A stretch of DNA of 64,000 bases from Solimicrobium sp043758755 (GCA_043758755.1 JAYVMW010000058.1:1-64000), one strand, 5' to 3'. Counted from the first letter of the stretch, positions 16,156 to 25,290 are shown. Notes: generated by a model not told the origin, from the letters alone. Made by a program: numbers and translations.

Positions 16156-16941
16156 GTGACCATTGCAAACATGAATAATCCAATCTCCGGTGCTAAGGAT
16201 CCGAACCGTTTTCACTGGTTCAAATATGCTGCACCCAATAACTTTTATGCTTTGGCCGGCCGGCTCATTCCCTGGGTTACCGTCATCGCGGTACTGCTCA
16301 CGATAGCGGGCTTGTACATTGGATTCTTTGTCGCGCCGACTGATTTTCAGCAGGGCGACGCCTACCGCATCATTTTTCTGCATGTGCCGGCCGCCTGGAT
16401 GTCGATGTTCATTTACATGGTGATGGCGTTCTGGGCCGCGATTGGTCTGGCTTTCAACACGCGCATGTCATCGATGATGGCGTCCGCGCTGGCTCCAACC
16501 GGCGCCATGTTTACCTTTCTGGCACTGTGGACTGGCGCGCTGTGGGGCCGGCCAACCTGGGGCGCCTGGTGGGTCTGGGATGCACGGCTGACTTCCGAAC
16601 TTATTCTGCTGTTCCTGTATATCGGTTTCATGGCGCTGCAGGCGTCGATCGATGACGTGCGTCGTGCCGACAAGGCCGGTGCCCTGATCGCACTGGTTGG
16701 CGTGATCAACGTGCCGATCATTTATTTTTCGGTGCAGTGGTGGAATACCCTGCATCAGGGATCTTCCATCAACATGAAAAGCGCACCAACCATGGCCAAG
16801 ACCATGCTGCTGGGCATGCTGATCATGGCGCTGGCTTTTTGGGCTTATACGATTGCGATTACCCTGTATCGGGCACGCTGCATTGTTCTGGAACGTGAAC
16901 AGCAGTCTGACTGGGTCAAAGCGGCAGGAGAAAAATTATGA
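16156..16941 (+). CDS. ccmC: Haem-handling protein CcmC
   Basis: Inner-membrane protein of about 261 aa that loads haem onto CcmE. The tryptophan-rich WWD motif (WGAWWVWDARLTSEL) is intact near residues 136-150, with flanking histidine-bearing helices (FLHVPAAW and WWNTLHQG). The frame is open from a TTG at 16141, but GGAG at 16143-16146 lies 9 nt before a GTG at 16156, which I take as the start. ATG 16171 is an alternative. The stop overlaps the start of ccmD by 4 bp. Confidence 0.93.
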   Translation: MTIANMNNPISGAKDPNRFHWFKYAAPNNFYALAGRLIPWVTVIAVLLTIAGLYIGFFVAPTDFQQGDAYRIIFLHVPAAWMSMFIYMVMAFWAAIGLAFNTRMSSMMASALAPTGAMFTFLALWTGALWGRPTWGAWWVWDARLTSELILLFLYIGFMALQASIDDVRRADKAGALIALVGVINVPIIYFSVQWWNTLHQGSSINMKSAPTMAKTMLLGMLIMALAFWAYTIAITLYRARCIVLEREQQSDWVKAAGEKL

Positions 16942-17123
16942 TGTACTGGAATAGCTGGAACGACTTTTTTGCCATGGGCGGCTATGCCCTGTACGTGTGG
17001 GGTTCGATCATTGTGGTAGCCGGCTTTATGGTGGCAGAAATATTTCTGGTCCGGCTGCGCAGGAAGACTGTGCTGCGCCAGATTGCTGCCTCAGGTACAA
17101 CACGCTCAAGGAGATCAACATGA
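16938..17123 (+). CDS. ccmD: Haem exporter accessory protein CcmD
   Basis: A 61-aa protein with one membrane helix (about residues 17-38) preceded by WNDFFAMGGYALYVWGS, the diagnostic CcmD stretch, and followed by a basic tail (RLRRKTVLRQ). CcmD helps release holo-CcmE from CcmABC. It overlaps both neighbours by ATGA junctions. The C-terminal TTRSRRST extension is unremarkable. Confidence 0.92.
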   Translation: MMYWNSWNDFFAMGGYALYVWGSIIVVAGFMVAEIFLVRLRRKTVLRQIAASGTTRSRRST

Positions 17124-17590
17124 AACCACGTCACAAACGATTGCTGCTGATTCTGGCCGGACTGGCTGCACTGGGCCTGGCTGCGGCACTGGTACTGCAA
17201 GCCTTCCAAAAAAATCTGGTGTTCTTTTTCACGCCCACCCAGATTCTGGCCGGCGAGGCGCCACACAACCGCAGCTTCCGAATGGGCGGCATGGTGGTGA
17301 AAGATTCACTGGTGCGCCAGGCCGACGGTGTGACCATGAACTTCATGGTGACCGATACGGCACAGTCGATCAAAGTCAGTTACAAGGGCATGTTGCCGGA
17401 TCTGTTCAAAGAAGGTAAAGGCGTGGTCGCGCAGGGCAAGCTGGATCAGAACAATTTATTTGTGGCCGACGAAGTGCTGGCCAAGCACGATGAAAACTAC
17501 ATGCCGCCTGAAGCGGCCTATGCAATGAAAAAGGCCAATGAAGCCAAACAGGCCCAACAGATCAACACTACAACCAAGAGCTCTCAATGA
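17120..17590 (+). CDS. ccmE: Periplasmic haem chaperone CcmE
   Basis: A 156-aa membrane-tethered haem chaperone: N-terminal basic patch and signal anchor (MKPRHKRL then about 20 hydrophobic residues), an OB-fold, and the covalent haem site HDENY (His of the HxxxY motif in VLAKHDENYMPPE, about residue 125). The start is set at 17120 behind AAGGAG, and overlaps the ccmD stop. A longer upstream frame is a read into ccmD. The flexible Lys/Gln-rich C-terminal tail is normal. Confidence 0.95.
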   Translation: MKPRHKRLLLILAGLAALGLAAALVLQAFQKNLVFFFTPTQILAGEAPHNRSFRMGGMVVKDSLVRQADGVTMNFMVTDTAQSIKVSYKGMLPDLFKEGKGVVAQGKLDQNNLFVADEVLAKHDENYMPPEAAYAMKKANEAKQAQQINTTTKSSQ

Positions 17591-19581
17591 TTCCCGAATT
17601 AGGTAATTTATGTTTAATGCTGGCGTTTGCCCTTGCTCTGGTGCAGGGCGTGCTGCCGATTGCCGGATCGTTTAACGGTAACAGGCGCTGGATGGCACTG
17701 GCCCGTTCAACGTCAGCCGGACAGTTGCTGTTTATTTCACTGGCCTTTGGCGCGCTGGTGTATTCATTCATTGCCAATGATTTTTCGGTCAAGTACGTTG
17801 AGGCCAATTCCAATTCGACGCTGCCACTGTACTACCGTATTGCGGCAACCTGGGGCGGTCACGAAGGATCGCTGCTGCTGTGGGTGCAAATGCTGACCGG
17901 CTGGATGTTTGCCGTGGCCGTGTTCAGCCGCCAGCTGCCGCAGGAAACCGTGGCGCGCGTGCTGGGTGTCATGGGACTGATCGGGGTCGGACTGATGAGC
18001 TTCATGCTGTTTACCTCCAATCCGTTTGACCGGCTGCTGCCCGGCGCTCTGGATGGTCATGACCTGAATCCGCTGCTGCAGGATTTCGGCATGATCATTC
18101 ACCCGCCGCTGCTGTACATGGGTTATGTCGGATTTTCGGTGGCGTTTTCATTCGCACTGGCTGCCCTGATGGGTGGTCAGCTGGATGCAGCCTGGGCGCG
18201 CTGGTCGCGTCCGTGGACCCTGATGGCCTGGATGTTTCTGACGCTGGGCATCTTTGTCGGCAGCTTCTGGGCCTATTACGAACTGGGCTGGGGCGGCTGG
18301 TGGTTCTGGGATGCGGTGGAAAACGCCTCGTTCATGCCCTGGCTGGTCGGCACGGCACTGATCCATTCTCTGGCAGTCACTGAAAAACGCGGCAGCTTCA
18401 AAAACTGGACTGTGCTGCTGGCGATCATTGCCTTCTCGCTGTCGCTGCTGGGCACCTTCCTGGTCCGTTCCGGCGTGCTGACTTCAGTGCATGCGTTTGC
18501 CACCGATCCGCGCCGTGGTCTGTTTATTCTGGTGTTCCTTGCCATCGTCATCGGTGGTGCGCTAACCCTGTATGCCTGGCGTGCGCCGCAGGTCGGACTG
18601 GGTGGACGCTTCAGTCTGTTTTCCCGCGAAACGCTGCTGCTGATTAACAATGTGCTGCTGCTGGTCTGTGCCGGCACCGTGTTGCTCGGCACTATGTATC
18701 CGCTGTTTCTGGATGCGCTGGGCATGGGAAAAATTTCGGTCGGACCACCATACTTCGAAGCCGTATTCGTGCCGCTGATGCTGCCGGTACTGTTTTTGAT
18801 GGCACCGGGTTTGTTCATGCGCTGGAAGGAAACGTCCGTCAAACAGATCGCTGTTCGTCTGAAGTGGGTGGCGGCAGCCAGCCTGCTGACCGGTGCAGCC
18901 GTGGCGTTTGCGCTGTCGACCTCGGTGATGGCTGCAATCGGATTGATTCTGGCGCTGTGGATACTGTTGGCCACGGCCTCGCATCTGACCCAGCGTCTGG
19001 GACATTTCGCCGCAGGCACGTCGTTACGCAACCGTATTTCCAGTTTGCCGCTCAGTTACTGGGGCATGCTGGTGGCGCATCTGGGTATTGCGATTTTTGT
19101 CATCGGTGTCACGCTGGTGAAAGGTCTGGAAATCTCGAATGACGTCAGTATGCATCTGGGTGACACCACCACGATTGGTGGTTACGTAGTGCAGATGACG
19201 GATATGCAGCGCGTCAAAGGGCCCAACTATCTGGCCGCACAGGGCACGTTTGTGGTCACCAAAGGAACCCAGACGGTCGCCGTGCTCAAGCCCGAAAAAC
19301 GGGTGTTTACCGTACAGCAGATGCCCATGACCGACGCGGCAATCGACCGCGGCTTTACCCGTGACCTGTATATTTCTCTGGGTGACGCCGTCAGTGACGA
19401 TGCCTGGGCGGTACGCGTTCAGGTCAAGCCGTTTGTCAGCTGGATCTGGGCGGGTTGCATCATCATTGCGCTGGGTGGTTTGCTGGCTGCTTCCGACCGC
19501 CGTTACCGCATGGCGCTGAAAAAGAACCGGCAAAACGCTGCACAGCCGGTCAGTGCCAATTCATTTACCGTAGCCGAGTAA
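17587..19581 (+). CDS. ccmF: Cytochrome c haem lyase subunit CcmF
   Basis: A 664-aa multispanning membrane protein that, with CcmH/CcmI, ligates haem to apocytochromes. The WWD motif is intact (GWGGWWFWDAVENASFMPWL, about residues 234-253), and conserved histidines are present in WGGHEGSLLLW, IIHPPLLYMGYVG and LVGTALIHSLAV. A large periplasmic segment precedes the last helix. It begins at the ATGA overlap with ccmE. Length and motif order are standard. Confidence 0.96.
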   Translation: MIPELGNLCLMLAFALALVQGVLPIAGSFNGNRRWMALARSTSAGQLLFISLAFGALVYSFIANDFSVKYVEANSNSTLPLYYRIAATWGGHEGSLLLWVQMLTGWMFAVAVFSRQLPQETVARVLGVMGLIGVGLMSFMLFTSNPFDRLLPGALDGHDLNPLLQDFGMIIHPPLLYMGYVGFSVAFSFALAALMGGQLDAAWARWSRPWTLMAWMFLTLGIFVGSFWAYYELGWGGWWFWDAVENASFMPWLVGTALIHSLAVTEKRGSFKNWTVLLAIIAFSLSLLGTFLVRSGVLTSVHAFATDPRRGLFILVFLAIVIGGALTLYAWRAPQVGLGGRFSLFSRETLLLINNVLLLVCAGTVLLGTMYPLFLDALGMGKISVGPPYFEAVFVPLMLPVLFLMAPGLFMRWKETSVKQIAVRLKWVAAASLLTGAAVAFALSTSVMAAIGLILALWILLATASHLTQRLGHFAAGTSLRNRISSLPLSYWGMLVAHLGIAIFVIGVTLVKGLEISNDVSMHLGDTTTIGGYVVQMTDMQRVKGPNYLAAQGTFVVTKGTQTVAVLKPEKRVFTVQQMPMTDAAIDRGFTRDLYISLGDAVSDDAWAVRVQVKPFVSWIWAGCIIIALGGLLAASDRRYRMALKKNRQNAAQPVSANSFTVAE

Positions 19582-19585
19582 CAAC

Positions 19586-20113
19586 ATGAAACGATTTATT
19601 TTGCCCTTGAGTATATTTGTCATCCTGCTGCTGTTTCTGGGCGTAGGACTGCGTTTGAATCCGCATGAAATTCCCTCTCCGTTCATCGGGAAAAATGCGC
19701 CGGCGTTCAATCTCACCCAGCTCAATGATTCCGACAAAAGCATTGCACCGCAGGACATGCGCGGCAAGGTATGGTTGCTCAATGTGTGGGCTTCGTGGTG
19801 CGAATCGTGCCGTGAAGAACATCCGGTCTTGATGAATTTTTCGCGTCAGAACATTGTTCCGATGATTGGACTGAACTACAAGGATACCCGTCCCGATGCA
19901 CTCAGACAGTTAAGTCAGGAAGGCAATCCGTATCTGATTTCAGCCTTTGACGGCGACGGCAGAGTCGGTATCGATTACGGCGTGTATGGCGTGCCTGAAA
20001 CCTTTGTGATCGACAAGGCCGGCGTGATTCGTTACAAACTGGTCGGTCCGGTGACCCCGGAAGTGCTGGCACAAAAACTTCTGCCGCTGATCAAGGAGCT
20101 CAATCGTGTTTAA
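19586..20113 (+). CDS. ccmG: Thiol:disulfide oxidoreductase CcmG/DsbE
   Basis: A membrane-anchored thioredoxin-fold protein of 175 aa that keeps apocytochrome cysteines reduced for haem ligation. The active site is WASWCESC (about residues 69-76). The GVYGVPETFVIDKAGVIRYK segment with its cis-Pro is the DsbE signature. It is 4 bp after ccmF and overlaps ccmH by 8 bp. Confidence 0.95.
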   Translation: MKRFILPLSIFVILLLFLGVGLRLNPHEIPSPFIGKNAPAFNLTQLNDSDKSIAPQDMRGKVWLLNVWASWCESCREEHPVLMNFSRQNIVPMIGLNYKDTRPDALRQLSQEGNPYLISAFDGDGRVGIDYGVYGVPETFVIDKAGVIRYKLVGPVTPEVLAQKLLPLIKELNRV

Positions 20114-20585
20114 GTCAACAATCATCCTGACCCTGCTGCTGTGCTGCATGTCGACGAGCTGGGCCGCTCCGGCACAATCATTGGCTGCCGATCCGGTGCT
20201 GGAAAAACGCATGTTGCGCCTGACCGAAGAATTGCGCTGTCTGGTTTGCCAGAATCAGACCCTGGCCGACTCGCACGCCGATCTGGCCATCGACCTGAAA
20301 AATCAGGTGCGTGAAAAACTGGCTTCCGGCATGTCGGAACAGGAAGTGATCGATTACATGGTGCAGCGTTACGGTGATTTTGTGCTGTACCGTCCGCGTC
20401 TGTTTGGTGCGACCTGGGTGCTGTGGTTCGGACCGCTGCTGTTGCTGCTGGCAGGTCTGGGCGCACTGGCCCTGAAATTGTCGGCGCGCAAAGCCGAAGT
20501 GGTGCCGCAGATGTCCGAGCAAGACCGTGCGCGCGCTGCCGCAATGCTGTATTCGGATGAGTCCGAACCAGCAGCAAAACCTTAA
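20106..20585 (+). CDS. ccmH: Cytochrome c maturation thioredoxin-like protein CcmH (CcmH N domain)
   Basis: The 159-aa protein has a signal peptide, the LRCLVCQNQTLADSHADLA redox motif (about residues 39-57) and one C-terminal membrane helix (WVLWFGPLLLLLAGLGALAL). The CXXC pair resolves disulfides on apocytochrome c. In betaproteobacteria the E. coli CcmH is split into CcmH and CcmI, and the following ccmI gene confirms that here. Confidence 0.95.
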   Translation: MFKSTIILTLLLCCMSTSWAAPAQSLAADPVLEKRMLRLTEELRCLVCQNQTLADSHADLAIDLKNQVREKLASGMSEQEVIDYMVQRYGDFVLYRPRLFGATWVLWFGPLLLLLAGLGALALKLSARKAEVVPQMSEQDRARAAAMLYSDESEPAAKP

Positions 20586-20595
20586 AAGGAAAAAC

Positions 20596-21855
20596 ATGAT
20601 TACCTTTGGAATTTCCGCGACCGCACTTGTGTTGCTCGCGCTTCTGTTTGTTCTGCCGGTGCTGCTGCGTAAAAAAAATGCCGGTCACGAGGTGGTGCGC
20701 AATGAACTCAATCTGACTGTCATGCGTGACCAGTTGCGGGAACTGGACCGCGATCTGGTGTCCGGTACCCTGTCCGAGTCGACCTTCATCAGCGCCAGAC
20801 AGGATCTGGAGCAGCGTCTGATTGAAGAGCGCGGGTCGGCTGATCCGGTGATTGGCACCTCCGCGATTTCGAGCCGCACAGCCATCGCAATCGGACTGTT
20901 CATTCCCGTTCTGGCTCTGGGTCTGTATCTGTTGCTGGGTAACAGCAATGGGCTCGACCCGGCCAAGGTCGTAGCGCAGGACCCTGCGCAGGAAGTCACG
21001 GAACAGCAGATTCTTCAGATGGTTGCCAACCTGGCAGAAAAATTGAAAACCCAGCCCAACAATGTCGAGGGCTGGAATATGCTGGCACGCTCCTACAATG
21101 CAATGGGTCGCTACAATGACGCCGTAGAGGCCTATGCACACCTGATTCAGATCGAACCAAAAAATGCCGATTATCTGGTCAGTTATGCCGACACGCTGGC
21201 GGTCACACAGAATAAAAATCTGCAGGGTGAACCGGAAAAACTCATCAAGCGTGCACTGGAACTGGACCCGCAAAATGTCCGCGGCCTGTCGCTGGCCGGC
21301 AGCGCTGCCTTTGACCGGGGCGATTATGCCGACGCCGTGGCGTACTGGAAAGACATCATGAAACTGGTACCGCCTGACAGTGAAATGGCGCGCATGACAC
21401 TGGGCTCGATCGGTGAAGCACAAAGTCTGATGGATGGTGGTGGTGCAGGTGCGGTCAATAACAGTACACCGGCAGCGTTGCCGGCTCCGACTGCCACTGC
21501 AGCGGCGGCAGCGGCCAAAATAACCGGCACGGTCGACCTGGCACCCGGATTTCGCACCGGGGTCTCGGACCAGGATACGGTCTATATTTTTGCCCGTGCC
21601 GACCAGGGACCGCCGTTTCCACTGGCAGTAAAGAAAGCCCAGGTCAAAGATTTGCCGCTGCACTTTGTGCTGGATGAAACCATGGGTGTCATGCCAGGCG
21701 CCTCGCTGGCCGGTCATAACCATGTTCTGGTTGGTGCGCGCATTTCCAAATCAGGCAATGCCACGCCGCAGCCGGGTGATGTGGAAAGCAGTGTCAGTGC
21801 AGTGGAAGTGGGAGTGGGGCAGGTCAGCCTTACGCTGAACTCATTACATAAATAG
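20596..21855 (+). CDS. ccmI: Cytochrome c biogenesis protein CcmI (TPR)
   Basis: A 419-aa protein with two N-terminal membrane helices (about residues 4-22 and 97-115), a TPR block (for example GWNMLARSYNAMGRYNDAVEAYAHLIQ), an Ala/Pro linker and a C-terminal domain. CcmI holds apocytochrome C termini for the CcmFH ligase. The frame is open from 20527 inside ccmH, but AAAGGA before the ATG at 20596 fixes the start. Last gene of the operon. Confidence 0.93.
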   Translation: MITFGISATALVLLALLFVLPVLLRKKNAGHEVVRNELNLTVMRDQLRELDRDLVSGTLSESTFISARQDLEQRLIEERGSADPVIGTSAISSRTAIAIGLFIPVLALGLYLLLGNSNGLDPAKVVAQDPAQEVTEQQILQMVANLAEKLKTQPNNVEGWNMLARSYNAMGRYNDAVEAYAHLIQIEPKNADYLVSYADTLAVTQNKNLQGEPEKLIKRALELDPQNVRGLSLAGSAAFDRGDYADAVAYWKDIMKLVPPDSEMARMTLGSIGEAQSLMDGGGAGAVNNSTPAALPAPTATAAAAAAKITGTVDLAPGFRTGVSDQDTVYIFARADQGPPFPLAVKKAQVKDLPLHFVLDETMGVMPGASLAGHNHVLVGARISKSGNATPQPGDVESSVSAVEVGVGQVSLTLNSLHK

Positions 21856-21883
21856 AACTGGAATGGAAAATAGATCTGGTGGT

Positions 21884-21904
21884 GCCGGCAGGAAGTTTGC
21901 CGGC
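21884..21904. terminator. Hairpin between convergent ccmI and the parE-like gene
   Basis: GCCGGCA (21884-21890) pairs with TGCCGGC (21898-21904), extendable by a G-U pair. It lacks a T run but sits exactly between two convergent units. Confidence 0.35.
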
Positions 21905-21943
21905 GCTTAAGATCGCGATGGGAGATCGTGGCTGGAGTGATTT

Positions 21944-22234
21944 TTAGTTTTGTGTTGGCCATCGTTCTGCAGCGTGCTTGATTCTTAAAATCTCAACGAC
22001 TCCACTTTTTTTTATCACGCGATAAATCACAACATAATTGGGATGGACGACCATTTCACGAGTACCACGCTTGCGCCCCAATCGAACCATTTCGGGATAC
22101 GTACTTAACTGTTTAACCTTGCGCTGTAAATCAGAAGCAAACAACGCCGCGTTAACTGGACTGTCTGCGGCAATAAAATCAGCGATTTTCATCAAATCTG
22201 CCCGCGCTGCAGGTTTCCATTCAATCTGCAACAT
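21944..22234 (-). CDS. ParE/RelE-superfamily toxin
   Basis: A 96-aa basic protein with the ParE fold pattern: N-terminal WKPAARADLMKIADFIAADSP helix pair, a central LSTYPEMVRLGRKRGTREMVV strand-turn, and the C-terminal NYVVIYRVIKKSGVVEILRIKHAAERWP sheet. ParE toxins poison DNA gyrase, and RelE relatives cut mRNA. The absence of an obvious RelE catalytic basic triad plus the RIKHA ending favours ParE. Its ATG directly abuts the stop of the upstream gene (TAAATG), the usual antitoxin-toxin order. Confidence 0.88.
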   Translation of the reverse strand: MLQIEWKPAARADLMKIADFIAADSPVNAALFASDLQRKVKQLSTYPEMVRLGRKRGTREMVVHPNYVVIYRVIKKSGVVEILRIKHAAERWPTQN

Positions 22235-22681
22235 TTAAGCCTTGCGTGCTTTGATCGCTGCGATACGCTCATCCAATTCTCGCATGACATCATCGTGTTT
22301 AAGGTTGGGTCGTGGGTCATCAATGGCCTGCTGGATTTCTGTTTTTAACCATTTATCATAAGCTGCGGCTTCGTGGGCACTTTTCATTTTGGCGGCGCTG
22401 TCAGGCCTTGTTCTGACTGTTCCAGGATGTGTTGGGTCGTAGTTCATCGTGTCAATCTCAAACCGAAAAATACCGATGCCTTTCAGGTAATGAACGAGAG
22501 TTTCCAGCTTGCGGAATAATCGCAATTGATGGTTGCGTTGGGTTTCCAGGGCTAGTTCTTTCTTGCCATATCTGACCGAAATTCCCCACCCGCCAGCCTT
22601 TCCAACCACATAGGCGCTTTGTACCACGCCGGCTTCTGTCAGTTTTAATAATGTGCTGTGATCAATTGTCTGAGGCGTCAT
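22235..22681 (-). CDS. ParC-like partition-associated protein, probable antitoxin of the pair
   Basis: The 148-aa protein is upstream of and abutting the toxin gene. Its first ~90 residues (TLLKLTEAGVVQSAYVVGKAG, LETQRNHQLRLFRKLETLV) resemble the ParC proteins of IncP plasmids and their chromosomal relatives, from memory of the family. Its C terminus (KWLKTEIQQAIDDPRPNLKHDDVMRELDERIA) has the amphipathic helix and PxxxHDDVM element seen in antitoxins that clamp ParE. A single protein may therefore combine DNA-related and toxin-neutralising parts (inference). Confidence 0.7.
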   Translation of the reverse strand: MTPQTIDHSTLLKLTEAGVVQSAYVVGKAGGWGISVRYGKKELALETQRNHQLRLFRKLETLVHYLKGIGIFRFEIDTMNYDPTHPGTVRTRPDSAAKMKSAHEAAAYDKWLKTEIQQAIDDPRPNLKHDDVMRELDERIAAIKARKA

Positions 22682-22905
22682 CTTTGAGTTTGCGGGGATT
22701 GTTCATGGTTCGTCATCATATCTTCAATTAGTAGATATATGCAAGTATGCTATTAGTTAGTTGAATGGCGGGCTGACTTGCACCAGATGCCATAATTTGC
22801 GTGGCGTGAATGGTATTTTTTTATCAGGTTTGTTTTACCGCAACGAAATAATTATCCAAAGGAATATCATCCACGGACAGTTTTTCACTTCAAAAGTAAA
22901 ACAGC

Positions 22906-23910
22906 ATGAAAAAAATTGATCTGGTAGCACCGGCCGGCAGTCTGCTGGCCCTCAAGGCGGCCATCGACAAGGGGGCCGACGCGGTGTACCTCGGTCTGAA
23001 AAACGCCACCAATGCGCGTAATTTCGGTGGCTTGAATTTCGGCGAAGCCGATATTCACAAAGGCGTTGACTATGCGCACGGCAAAGGCCGTCAGGTGCTG
23101 TTTGCCATCAATACCTACCCGCAGGCCAGGAATGTCCAGGAATGGCGCGGTGCCATCGATACCGCCGTCAAAATGGGCGCGGATGCGGTGATTCTGGCTG
23201 ATCCGGGTTTGATGGCGTATGCGCGCGACCGCCATCCGGAGCTGCGACTGCATCTGTCGGTGCAGGGTTCGGCCACCACCCTCGACGCCATTGAACTCAT
23301 GCGCGAACAGTTCCACATCAAACGTGCCGTGTTGCCACGCGTGCTGACGCTGCCTGAAATTGAAAAAATCATCCGCCAGACTTCCGTCGAAATCGAAGTG
23401 TTCGGCTTTGGCAGTCTGTGTGTCATGGCCGAAGGGCGCTGTCTGCTGTCGAGTTACGTCACGGGCGACTCGCCCAACAACAAGGGCGTCTGTTCCCCGG
23501 CGCACGCCATCAGCTGGCAGGAAGTCGATCATTCCCTGTACGCGCGCCTGTCAGGCACACTCATTGATATTTATGCGCCGGGCGAGCCGGCTGGCTATCC
23601 CACCCTGTGCAAGGGCCGCTTCGAAGTGGAAGGCGAACTCGATTACGCGCTGGAAGAACCGACCAGTCTGAACGCGATCGGTCTGTTGCCCAAGCTGATT
23701 GAAATCGGTGTGTCGGCGCTGAAAATTGAAGGTCGTCAGCGCAGCCCGGCTTATGTGTCGCAGGTGGTTGCCACGCTGCGCGCCGCACTCGATTCAGCAG
23801 AAAAAGATCCGGCCCGCTATGCACCGCGTCAAGACTGGATGACTGCGCTGGCCAAACATTCCGAAGGTGCCCAGGTTACTCAGGGTGCTTTTGAACGTCC
23901 CTGGAAATAA
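22906..23910 (+). CDS. ubiU: Oxygen-independent ubiquinone hydroxylase subunit UbiU
   Basis: U32-peptidase-family protein, 334 aa, that with UbiV hydroxylates ubiquinone precursors without O2. The four Fe-S cysteines are present: CVMAEGRC (two), GVCSPAH and TLCKGR. The N terminus (LVAPAGSLLALKAAIDKGADAVYLG) is typical. It starts a ubiUVT operon. The 224-bp region upstream, between it and the ParC-like gene, shows no FNR box I can defend. Confidence 0.95.
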   Translation: MKKIDLVAPAGSLLALKAAIDKGADAVYLGLKNATNARNFGGLNFGEADIHKGVDYAHGKGRQVLFAINTYPQARNVQEWRGAIDTAVKMGADAVILADPGLMAYARDRHPELRLHLSVQGSATTLDAIELMREQFHIKRAVLPRVLTLPEIEKIIRQTSVEIEVFGFGSLCVMAEGRCLLSSYVTGDSPNNKGVCSPAHAISWQEVDHSLYARLSGTLIDIYAPGEPAGYPTLCKGRFEVEGELDYALEEPTSLNAIGLLPKLIEIGVSALKIEGRQRSPAYVSQVVATLRAALDSAEKDPARYAPRQDWMTALAKHSEGAQVTQGAFERPWK

Positions 23911-23911
23911 T

Positions 23912-24835
23912 ATGAGCTTACAAAAAATTGCACTGGCTCCTCTGGCTTACTACTGGTCCAGAGAAACTACCCTGTCGTTCTATCTGGATGCGATGAGCTG
24001 GCCGGTAGACATTGTCTATCTGGGCGAAGTGGTGTGCTCGCGGCGCCGTGAATTGAAACTCGAAGACTGGCTCAGTCTGGCCGCAGAACTGCGAAATGCC
24101 GGCAAGCAGGTTGTGATGTCAACCCAGACCCTGATCGACAATGAATCGGACCGGCGCAGCATGCATCGGCTGATTGAGCGCGCGCTTGAGAGTGACCTGC
24201 AGCTGGAAGCTAATGACCTGTCCGCCGTGCGCACTCTGCATGAGTTAAAGCAGCCATTTGTGGCCGGCACCCATCTCAATATTTATCATGGCGACACGCT
24301 GAACTGGTATGCAGGTCTGGGCGCAACCCGATTTTTGCCGCCGCTGGAATTGCCCGGTGCCGATCTGGCCGCGCTGCAGCAGTCCCGGCCGGCCGGCATC
24401 GAGACCGAAGTGCAGGTCTGGGGCCGCATGGCACTGGCGTTTTCCGCGCGCTGCTTTACCGCGCGTCATTACCGGCTGAAAAAGGACAATTGCGAATTCC
24501 GCTGCGACGCGCATCCGGACGGTTTGCTGCTGTCAGATCGCGAAGGCGGACAGTTTTTGAATCTGAACGGAATTCAGACCCAGAGCGCCGGTTGCACCGA
24601 CCTGTCCGCACAGCTGCCCGAACTGTTCAGCATGCAGGTCGATGTGCTGCGCATTCAGCCCCAGTCCCAAAATACCGCTGATGTAGTGGTAGCGTTTGCC
24701 AGTGCGCGTGACGCGCAGCAGGCCACCTCTTTGCCGGCGTCAGTATTCCCGGCTCAGTCGGCTCCGTGTAACGGTTACTGGTTTGGCGAAGCCGGCATGT
24801 TGGATAAACACACCGATACAGTCACTGCAGAATAA
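23912..24835 (+). CDS. ubiV: Oxygen-independent ubiquinone hydroxylase subunit UbiV
   Basis: A 307-aa U32-family partner of UbiU. Cysteine positions for its own 4Fe-4S cluster are visible (EVVCSRRREL, then ARCFTARHYRLKKDNCEFRC). The start at 23912 follows the ubiU stop by one base. A frame open from 23867 inside ubiU is not needed. UbiUV complexes use prephenate rather than O2 as oxygen source, so this pair marks the capacity to make ubiquinone anaerobically. Confidence 0.94.
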   Translation: MSLQKIALAPLAYYWSRETTLSFYLDAMSWPVDIVYLGEVVCSRRRELKLEDWLSLAAELRNAGKQVVMSTQTLIDNESDRRSMHRLIERALESDLQLEANDLSAVRTLHELKQPFVAGTHLNIYHGDTLNWYAGLGATRFLPPLELPGADLAALQQSRPAGIETEVQVWGRMALAFSARCFTARHYRLKKDNCEFRCDAHPDGLLLSDREGGQFLNLNGIQTQSAGCTDLSAQLPELFSMQVDVLRIQPQSQNTADVVVAFASARDAQQATSLPASVFPAQSAPCNGYWFGEAGMLDKHTDTVTAE

Positions 24836-24846
24836 GAGGAAGAATA

Positions 24847-25290
24847 ATGAACCTGACCGATTTCCGATTTCCATCTGCCGTAACGAAAATGGGCCGGTGG
24901 ATCCCAACCCCGCTGGCCAGTCTGCCGCTATTGGCGGCACTGGAACTGGCCCGGCGTCGTGAATGGCTGGTGGCGCCAGAGGCGCTGTATGGCAAACGAT
25001 TTTTGATTCATATTGAAGACATGGGGTTACAGATTCGCTTTATCTGCGATCAGGGCCGCTTTCGGCCACTGTTTGATTCCCAGTCCAATGCCCCGGCCGA
25101 CGTGAAACTATCCGCCATGGCGGTTGATTTCTTCCAGATGACGTCGGGCATGGCTGATGCCGATACGCTGTTTTTTCAACGCAAGCTGAAAATGGAAGGC
25201 GACACCGAGCTGGGTGTGGCAGTGAAATACTGGCTCGATGCCAGTGAACGTCCGGCCTGGCTGAGCTCTCTGGCTGAGAAGCTTTCCTGA
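24847..25290 (+). CDS. ubiT: Ubiquinone biosynthesis accessory factor UbiT (SCP2 domain)
   Basis: A 147-aa SCP2-type lipid-binding protein (YhbT/UbiT). The SCP2 fold covers about residues 35-140, including DVKLSAMAVDFFQMTSGMADADTLFFQRKL and GDTELGVAVKYWLD. UbiT is required with UbiUV for anaerobic ubiquinone synthesis, probably presenting the lipid intermediates. It follows ubiV by 11 bp with AAGAGGAAG as ribosome-binding site. Confidence 0.93.
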   Translation: MNLTDFRFPSAVTKMGRWIPTPLASLPLLAALELARRREWLVAPEALYGKRFLIHIEDMGLQIRFICDQGRFRPLFDSQSNAPADVKLSAMAVDFFQMTSGMADADTLFFQRKLKMEGDTELGVAVKYWLDASERPAWLSSLAEKLS

